Origin: Beta vulgaris subsp. vulgaris
Lineage: Eukaryota; Streptophyta; Magnoliopsida; Caryophyllales; Amaranthaceae
DNA: 64,000 nucleotides
NCBI RefSeq assembly: GCF_026745355.1
Contig: NC_079203.1
Coordinates: 1,617,249-1,681,248, forward strand
Direction of reading: 5' to 3'
Shown here: one piece after another, positions 36,401 through 45,400 of the stretch
Layout: each line of letters opens with the position of its first letter
Numbering within the stretch: the stretch's first letter is position 1
Notes under the pieces: model-generated
The model's database searches: none
The model's input: only the letters and a program-made list of their open reading frames with translations
Told to the model about the DNA's origin: nothing
Translations under genes and position numbers: made by a program

Positions 36401-39400
36401 GTTTGGTGCGGTTTCCATTAACTTGAATTGAAGTTTGTCCAGCAGAGACACAACTCATGATTAGCTTTATGGAATTGTAAGAGAAATTTAACCGTCTTAG
36501 GCAATGCTCAATGAAAGGCCATTCCAGCCTATCATAGGCTTTCTCGAGGTCAAGTTTTAAAGCAAAAAGGCCCTTTTTCCCTTTCTTTTTCTTCATTGAA
36601 TGTAAGATTTCCGAAGCTATTATAAAATTTTCCTCCGAACCCCTTCCAGGTATAAAACTATTTTGATTTGGAGAGATGATGTCTTTTAGAAAGGGTCGGA
36701 TCCTCTGGACAAGGATCTTTGTGGTTAGTTTATAAGAAGTGTTAACAAGGCTGATAGGCCTGAAGTTGTTAAGTCTTAGTGGGTTATTAATTTTTGGGAT
36801 AAGGGAGATCAAGGTGGAGTTCATAGATTTTGGCATTTGAAGGGATGTGAAAATGTCATTTACACAGTTGAAGCAATCCATTTTATTGACTCCCAAAAAT
36901 GGTGGTAGAAGAAGGCATGGTAACCATCCTCACCCGGAGCTTTAGTTTTACCTATTGAGAACGCAGCATCTTTAACTTCTAACATAGAGGGGATTGAGCT
37001 ACAGTCAATGGTTTCATTCGAAAGAATATTGGGAGGAGGGGGAAGTGACGCAGAAGAAAAAAGATCTTTATAATGATTAACAATCATATCGTTGATCTCA
37101 GTTTGGTTCGTAAAGGAATTACCCACATCGTCTTTTAACATTAAAATTTTATTTGCTTTCCTTCTGAAAATGGCGGTTAAATGGAAAAAACGTGTGTTAC
37201 GGTCGCCGTTATTTAGCCAGTTTGATCTAGAACGGATGTGCCAATAGGCCTCTTCTTGGTCCAGAATAGTGTTTAAATCTTTTGTTAATCTTTCCTCCAG
37301 ATCAAAGAGAAAGGAATTTTTAGGGTCACGTTCAAAAGCCATTTGGGTACCATGGATACGAGATTGTAATTTCTTTTTACTTTTAAACATGTTATCTTCA
37401 GTTTGCACCCAACAAGGAATTTCATTGCTAAGTCTTTGGAGTTTTTCAGCTAAAGAAGTATTTTGCAGGGCCCATTGAGACCTTACCCAGGGGTCAAAGG
37501 GAGGGTTTTCAAGCCACATTGGTTCAAATTTAAAGTAGGTTTTACGCGTAGTGTTGTTAATTTTGTTTAAATTAATTAAAATGGGGTTATGATCAGAGGA
37601 CAATCTTGGAAGGTTATGAACTACAACATTAGGGAAAGTTTTTGACCAGTTGGCACACGCCCAACACCTATCCAATCTTTCAAGAATGGGATAACTCTTT
37701 CTTTTATTAAACCAAGTATACTTACTTCCAATGTAACCCAAATCATAAAGCCCACATTCATCCATAGTTTCCTTATATTTTCTCATCTTATAATCTTTTG
37801 GAGCATTCCCTCCAAATTTTTCATGTGAATATGTTATTTCATTGAAGTCCCCGAGAACCAACCAAGGGAGATTAACATTATGACTCATACTAATCAAATT
37901 ATTCCACATTTCAAGGCGCCCATGATATTTAGTATTAGCATACAAAGCAGAAATATAAAAGGGAGGAAAATTTTGGACCTGAATGATTCCATGTATGGCT
38001 CTCGGCTCTTTTGTTATGGGGGTGAAGGAATGAAGTCCTTCATTCCATAACATGAGAATGCCACCAGAGAAGCCCTGAGGTTCCACGGTCTCAAACGAGT
38101 TGAAAGGCAAGCTACTCACTATCTCCTGCATGCTTTCCCGGGCTACCTTTGTCTCAGTAATGATCACGAACATCGGGTCATGATCGCGGATGAGCTGCCT
38201 AATGTTTCGGCGGAACCCCTGTCTAGCCACACCCCTAGCATTCCATAATAGTATTGACATTCCCGGGTTGAGAGGGTGGAGTCTCATGAGCTCCTCTAAT
38301 ATTTCCGGATGCGTATTGTTGTCCAGAGCAACCATTCTTTGAGCTTTCAAGCTGAATAAAATCTCGCTGTTCACTTTTATTTTTATTCCCGACATTCTCC
38401 CTTCGTCCTTTTTCGAGGTCCCCCACGCCATTTTCAAAGTGAGCTGAGTGCAAACTTTTGTTAAGCGTAGCCACTTGACGTTGTCGGTTTCGCTTCCCGC
38501 TTGCACCATTAACCAATTCTTGGTAATTGATAGGGCTTTTCGCTCTCGCGGAAGTACGGGTACGGGGTCGGAGAGAAACTGAAGCTCCCATGGAATTGCT
38601 TCCGCCGAGAATTCGTCGATTGTTTTCAGCATCCACCACTTGAGGTACACTCCTATTATCTTGGATATTTTTGTTATATCCGCTAAGCATGGGAGGTGAG
38701 CAGGGACTAGTCTCCCGGCTCTTCGGGTACACCATCATCAGGTTTTGGAGCATCGGTGGTGTGTTTTCTGGACTGAGAATTAATTCCTTCAACACCCTGG
38801 GATAGACCCTGGACCAGTTTCTCATCATATCCATCCTGAAGAACATGAACCTGTTGACCCAAACTTCTGGGAAAGTGAGGTGGGGTCTGGTCCTTGTTGT
38901 TATGGTGGTCGCTGGAGATAGGATGACATGGACCGGAAAAGGAAATTTTGGAGGGGGCATTATAAATCCCCGGTTGAAAGTGGGGTCGGACAGGTAAGGA
39001 GCTAGGGCATGATCCTTCTCCTCTGCTGGGAATGGAGATGCCATGAAGTTTTTTGTTTAGATTATCAATGAGAGAGAAAATGGAGTGAGAGTGTTTGTTT
39101 TGGAAGGATATATTTAAAACGTTGGATTGCTGGGGTGAGTTGATGGGAGCTGTTGTAAGCCTTGGGAAGGAGAAAAGAAGTTTATCTGCTGGAAAATTTG
39201 AGGGATTTTGGAGGAGTGGCGGAGGAGAGAGGGAGGATGTGATTGAAATTTCAGCATGAGAAGACTTCTCTCTGTCATTTTCTAGAATTTCCAAGGAAAA
39301 GGTATCATTGAGGGCAGAGAAAGCATTGCCAACAACTGTGGAAGCCGATTTTTGTGTCAGGTTTAAGGTGGTATTTGGATTACTAATATTGTTTTTTTTA

Positions 39401-42400
39401 TCCAAACTTTTTGCTGTGGGACCAGAGCTAAGGTATTCTCTTTCCTTTTTACCTGGGTCCACTTGTTAAACCCAGTCGATATTTCAACGTCTTTTGTCGG
39501 ATCTTTTGGAACCAGGGGAATTCTGGTTTGATCATGATGCTTCTCTGGTTGACTTTGACAACCATGATCATGGTGGTTTACCTTGCCACATTCAGAGCAA
39601 ATTTGTGGCCAATCTCTGTAGAAAATTTTTTGCTTGAATTTTCCAAGCCAAATTACTTCTTTTTTTTTTTTTTGACACATCCATCATGATCAAGATTCTT
39701 GCAAACCTCAACCTGTTTGCACTTCCGGAATTTGAATCCATTTTTATAAAGGATCCCAAGCAATTGCCAATCCTTCTTAGCATTTGTTCACAATTGAATT
39801 CAACAGGGATTTCATGAAACTCCAACCAAACTGGGAGGATGTGGATTTTTGCCGACGAAGCTTGGAATCCAGGGACCCATTTTTGTATTGAGAGAAAAGT
39901 GCCATTTAAAAACCATGGTCCTCCAGACAATATTCTATCAACCTCTTCTTCTGAAGCAAATTTTGATATGAAGAAACCTTTCCCAATAGGAATGGTCGAA
40001 CATGGGGAAGATAATTTCCACAATTTTGGGAGGGTTTTTGAGACATAGTCAGTAGAAAAAGATTTCCCACAAGGTTTAGATATTATTGATCGATCCCACG
40101 GGTTGCAGAGGATTTTATAATCCTCCTGAGAAATGGGAAGGAAGACCTCTGATTCTTGATTAAAAACCGGAGGCGGGGAGGAACATGCAGGGGTTTGACC
40201 ATCGAACACCTCATTTGACACTAGTGTATCCTTGAATGACTTCGGGGAAGAGCGAGTAGCTTGCCCTTCTTGCTCTTTCAGACCTGTAGGAACCTGCACT
40301 AACAAGGAACAAACAGAGTTAAGGAGGGGGGGAGGTTGTGGTGGGGTTGAAAGTTTTGTGGGTGTGGTATTTGATGGTGGAGGGCTGCCAGGTGGGGATA
40401 GGGAGGAGGTTTGGGGAGGGTCAGGAGGTTTATCTTTTGGAAGGGGTGAGGTAACCAGGTTGGGTGGGCGGGGGGGGGGGGGGGGGTAGGAGGGGGTTAG
40501 AGAGCATTTTCTCTCTCCTATCTTTTGCGTTAACTTTCCTCTCCTGAGGAGCAGGAAGCATAATTTTTTTGTTTGTTTTCTAATATGCAAGGGTATTTTT
40601 CAGTTGCTTTAGCAGTTTAACAAGTTGCCGTGTAACTTATTTCTTTTTTATGCTTGACTTTTGGGCCTAATCTACAAGCTTTACAAGTTTTTCTAAAAAA
40701 CCTAAGGGGGGCCAGGCCCAGGCCAGCCCCCATTAAGATCCGCCTCTGATTAGGTCCTTTGTGATAAAAAATCCTATTTAGTATATTTAAAATAGAGAGA
40801 GAGTTTGAAGTTCATCTTCCTCACACACTCTTGTGCTTGGTGAGAGATTTGTCTAATCCTCTTGTAAACACTAATTCTTCTTCAATATTATTTGTTCTCC
40901 TTGTGTCTTCTTGTGTTCTGTTGAAGTATAGATATTAGGTTGTTAGAGTTTAGATATTCTTGTTAGGTTATTAGTTGTAATTCTAGCATTAATTTTGTTA
41001 CCTATTGTAATTAGTGTAATTAGTATAAATAGGTAGATGTCATAATATTCTTTCTTACCTTTTACACAATAATAAAATGTAGCTTTACATTTTCTCTATC
41101 TTCTCTCCTCTACTGTTCTTCAACCTCTTGCTAATCAATGGCTTCTTCTTATGATTTTCAACCTCCCTAAACACAAATTCTAACATGGTATCAGAGCGGG
41201 AATGATCCTAGCTCGTAAATTCCGCACAAATTCTTGTTCAAATCAAATCCCTAATTCATTCATTTTCCCCAAAATTTTTCTGTTCGAATTTTTCTGAATT
41301 CATGCTCATAATTGAGCAATTAGGATTCGATTTGCCCATTTATCACCTAATTTCGTTCACAAATTATCTTTTCGAACCTTGAATCGAACAATTTATAGAT
41401 TCTTGAGGTTTTCCCCTAATTTCTAGGGTTCTTTTTTGCGATAATGTTGCTTCGCGATTCTGAAATCATCATTTCCTTCCAATTCCTTTTGATAATTCAT
41501 TTTCTATTTCGAGTTTCTTTGAATCGATTTCATCGAATCAACGTCAGATTCATTTTCTGATTCATCAACTTCATCCTTCTTGATCTTTTGCACTCAAAAT
41601 TTCTGGATTTTTTTTTCTCTTTCTTTTCTCTTTTCTTCTCTCTAGTACAGATCGAGGGTTTCGAATTTCCACCTGGGAAGTTTGTTTTGGTGGTATTGGG
41701 GAATCGTGGTTTTGATGTTTGCTTGCTGTTTTTTGCTCGCGATTTTCACTATTATCTCCTCTACGAATTATGAAATCTTATTCGAAGCATTCAAGATTTG
41801 ATTCTTGTTTTTCGGCTCAAGCTTTCAACTGCAAGTTTTCATCGCTAACTTGTTAATTTCGCCAAGTTATATGCACAGTTACTCCGGTAATAATTCAGCT
41901 GACAATGTTTTCTGGGTTTATTATTGTTGTATTGATGTTATGGTTTTATTGGTGTTTGATTGAGATTGAGATTGATGATTGAAGTTGCTATTAGGTGTTC
42001 TTAGATTGAAGTTGTAGTGTTGAGTTTGTTGTTGTATGTAATGGTTGAATACATGATGAGTTGGTGAATTTGTTGGATGATGGAGGTGAATTTGTATGTT
42101 TTCTGAAATTTTCTTTCTGATTTTTCACTTCTGATTTGTGAGATAAATTCTCACACTCTTGATTCTTTCAACATTTTCTTTCTTCTAAAACACATTTCTA
42201 TTCTATAATTCTTCTACTTCTTCTCACCACAAATTTCCTATTTTCTTTTTCTTTTCTTGAAATCAAGTTGGGATTTCGTCTAGTATTCTTGATTCTTTTG
42301 TGCCCATAGAGGCATTTCTCATGATCCATTGTGATCATTTTCTTCGACCCAAAGTGGTCCTTTGTTCAAGACCCATAGTTGGTCATTTGCCCGTAAGAGG

Positions 42401-45400
42401 TTTTATTGAATTTTGAGACCCATAGTTGGTCATTTGCCCATAAGTGGCTTGTTATGCCCATTAGTGGCTTCTTTGTGCCCATTAGAGGCTTGTTTTCGCC
42501 CATAGAGGCTTTGTATGCCCATAGTGGTTTTGATAGCCCATAGTGGCTTTGTTGTGATCCATTGTGATCTTCTTTGACCAAATAGATGGTCCTCTTTCAT
42601 TGATCCATTTATGATTTTTCTTCTGATGAGACCCATTGTGGCTCAATTTTTTTTTCAAACCCGTAGCGGTCATTTTCAGACCCAAAGTGGTCAATTCTCA
42701 AAAAGACCCCAGGGGTCAATTTCTATCTCTAGCTTTTTCCCTTGTTTTTGTATATTGTGAGAAAGATGAAATGACCATTGTAGTGGTGATAAGTGGGATG
42801 AAGTCCTTGTTGATTGGTACATGATGATGCTGTTATGGCAAGCAGTTATGGTGTTTGCATTGTAGTTGTTATGGTGTGTTTGGAGGATGCAAGTTGTAAG
42901 TGTACATGTATAGTTCTGCAGAATGATCAGTGGTGACTGGTGTATGGTGGAAGTTTGTTGGGCTTCTATGTTGGCTGAATTTAGTATCACACTAGACCAG
43001 AGTGATGACAAGCTAGCTGCTGCCAAAATCCTCTTCTGTGATATTGTTTGTCACCTGACATAACTTGCAGCAATCTTCTATAAAGCACACAAGTGAAGGT
43101 TCTTCTTCAAATGCATACAGCAGCAACATCTGGTTGTTCCGTTTGAAGTTCACTTTGAAAGTTCAAACTGAAAATGGTTGTTCAACCATTTCCAGTTTGC
43201 GGGGGATGTTGAAGTATAGATATTAGGTTGTTAGAGTTTAGATATTCTTGTTAGGTTATTAGTTGTAATTCTAGCATTAATTTTGTTACCTATTGTAATA
43301 TAGTGTAATTAGTATAAATAGGTAGATGTCATAATATTCTTTCTTACCTTTTACACATAATAAAATGTAGCTTTACATTTTCTCTATCTTCTCTCCTCTA
43401 CTGTTCTTCAACCTCTTGCTAATCAATGGCTTCTTCTTATGATTTTCAACCTCCCTAAACACAAATTCTAACATGTTCAAATTTCTCATTTGTGTGCTTC
43501 ACATTAGGTTGTATTTCTGTTTATTTTTGCTATGTGAAAAAAAAATTCTACATATAAAAGATCGACATATATGATATACGCATCAGAGAATCTGTCAAAA
43601 AAATTACTCAATACTAGGTATATATCGACCGTTGTTTTTATTATTCTTGTTATCCCGGAGAGATTCGATCCTTTCCCGTGCACTCTAGGGGGTGATAGTC
43701 TCAAGGGGAGAGTTTGTACTTGCTTATGAAGTCGGCTTCCTACATTTCACTGCATCATATTTTCTAACAAATTTGAGTCATGATTTGAACTATTTTTTGT
43801 TAGGCGCTCCGCGCTCTAACTACCAGTTTAAGGGCTTGTTTTCCCTGCTTATGTTCAGTTTAATTCAGTTCAGCTCTGTACAATACTTTTACTCTCACAT
43901 ATCACTATTCAGTCAGTTCAATTCAGTTCAGTTTAATTCAGTTCATTTCAATCCAGTTCAGTTTTCAGTTCAATTATTTTATGCCGAGGAGAAAAGGCCC
44001 TAAGTTGTAATAATTTCCAACTCTTTTTCCCGGTATAGGAATTAACGTTGAAGATTCGTTGAGAAAGCTGGCTATGCTTGTTTGCCATGAATTACCTTTG
44101 TATCAAGATCCAGAAAGGGAGGGTCCTTCTTTTGTTAGAAGGGTGCAAATGATAGGGAGACAGAGGGAGACAGAGGAGACTGTAAATTTTTTGACGTCGC
44201 TGAACTTGTATCCTGATATTCCTGTGTCAGTTGTTCCTGTGACAGTTGTTCCTATTCTTGGAATGCCTGGTACTGGTAAAACTTCTTTTGTGAACCGTAT
44301 CTTTTACAATCTTACAATACGTGAAATATTTCAGCACAGAAAATGGGTAGGTATTTCTGGACTCGATAGTGGCGCAGAGATATTAGACAAAGTTTTCGCA
44401 GAGAAAATGAACATGGATAGATACTTGGTTGTGTTGGAAGTTTTGTCAAACGAGGATCATATTCATGGGGAATGGGTTGATTTGCTAGAGGACTTTTTAA
44501 CGAACTTTCAAAGTAAACCTGGAAGCATTATAATAGTTATCTCCAGGTCTTTTTCTTTTCTTTTTAATGGCCGTTCAAAAAAAAACATAATCACCTCCTG
44601 GTCTACATCTAAAGATAGGCCTTATCATTTGGGGCCGCTCCTCGCTGACGACTCTCTAGCTTTGTTTCAGAGCATAGCATTCAGAGGAATATCGGAAGAG
44701 GATAGAAAAACTCATCTGTCTATTGCTCTTGAAATTTCAAATATATGTTCCGGTAATCCTCGCGTTATAAGCATTGTGGCTTCCATTCTTTCTTGTCAAC
44801 CTCCTACAAAATGGCAGTATATCAATAAAATCTTGCTCGACCTACAAGATCCTGTACAATGTATTCTTTCAGTAGTAGATTTGATGCAACAAGAACACCC
44901 AGTTTTGAATTACTATTCGTTGTTTCCACTTGATCATGAATTTAGCAAGGCAGAGTTTAACCAGCATTTGGGGGCTCAAGAGCAGTCAATTTTTCCAGAG
45001 TCATATGCATCAAAGGAAACATTTGAAAGTTATTTTAAGAAGCTTCGTAGTAGTGGTTATATCATTGAATGTCCCAGAACAGAGAAAAACGTTGTCTTAG
45101 TCTATTACAAGGCCCAAGTTCTACTTGAGGAGGTAGTGAAGCAGCTAGCAAGGCATGAATACCGTTTACTAGAGAAGCCGACTGTGGAAGTCAATCATCT
45201 CATAATCAAACATGTGAGCTTTATTGTGGACTATTCTTGGGAAGCTCCACTCTGGATTCGTGATGCGAAACAATTGAAGTCACTCCTTTTCTTTCCTAGT
45301 AAATCATGCCAGAGAATCGTTATACCTGACTTACATTTAATACTGCAAAATCTTGAGGGCTTGCTAGCTTTGGATCTAGCTATAGTGAATTGTACAAGTT

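Larger units (their letters stand above)
34076..40571 (-). mobile_element. Near full-length plant L1-type LINE, minus strand
   Basis: The minus-strand element starts beside the ATG at 40561 and ends in an A-tract (T-run 34076-34089). A 15-bp duplication TTTGTTTTCTAATAT lies at 34061-34075 and 40572-40586. It encodes ORF1 (DUF4283, zinc knuckle) and ORF2 (endonuclease, RT, zinc-binding domain, RNase H), all present but frameshifted. It lies inside the hAT at 33528-40748, antisense to the NLR gene. Confidence 0.95.
33528..40748. mobile_element. Non-autonomous hAT element carrying a LINE insertion
   Basis: The ends are CAGTGGCGGATCTT and, reversed, CAGAGGCGGATCTT, the same family as 4615-8279. 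An exact 8-bp duplication ATTAGGTC lies at 33520-33527 and 40749-40756. Without the LINE (and one LINE TSD copy) only about 0.7 kb of non-coding sequence remains. Confidence 0.9.
40919..43473 (+). mobile_element. Young non-coding LTR retrotransposon (TSD TGTTC)
   Basis: The 267-bp LTRs (40919-41185 and 43207-43473) start TGTTGAAG and end CTAACA. They differ at only about two small indels. TGTTC flanks both sides (40914-40918 and 43474-43478). A tRNA-Met PBS TGGTATCAGAGCGGG begins directly after the 5' LTR (41186), and a GCGGGGGA polypurine tract precedes the 3' LTR. The 2.0-kb interior has no gag, protease, RT or integrase. It holds a degenerate short-unit array at 42300-42720. It must use proteins of an autonomous relative, probably copia-like. 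Confidence 0.93.
24770..44038 (+). other. 19.3-kb intron of the NLR gene, built from nested transposons
   Basis: The donor GTACGC at 24770 and acceptor TATAG at 44034-44038 are phase-compatible and preceded by a pyrimidine tract (TTTCCAACTCTTTTTCCC). No other host gene interrupts it. Retaining the intron would end translation nine codons past the junction, giving a 101-residue N-terminal-only protein. A second acceptor-like C/T tract ending in AG lies at 24810-24840. Confidence 0.7.

Noticed and set aside
42366..42694. Repeat protein with Lys-Pro-Leu units on the minus strand
   Set aside because: Open only because of the short-unit DNA array inside a non-coding LTR element. It has no supporting start context.
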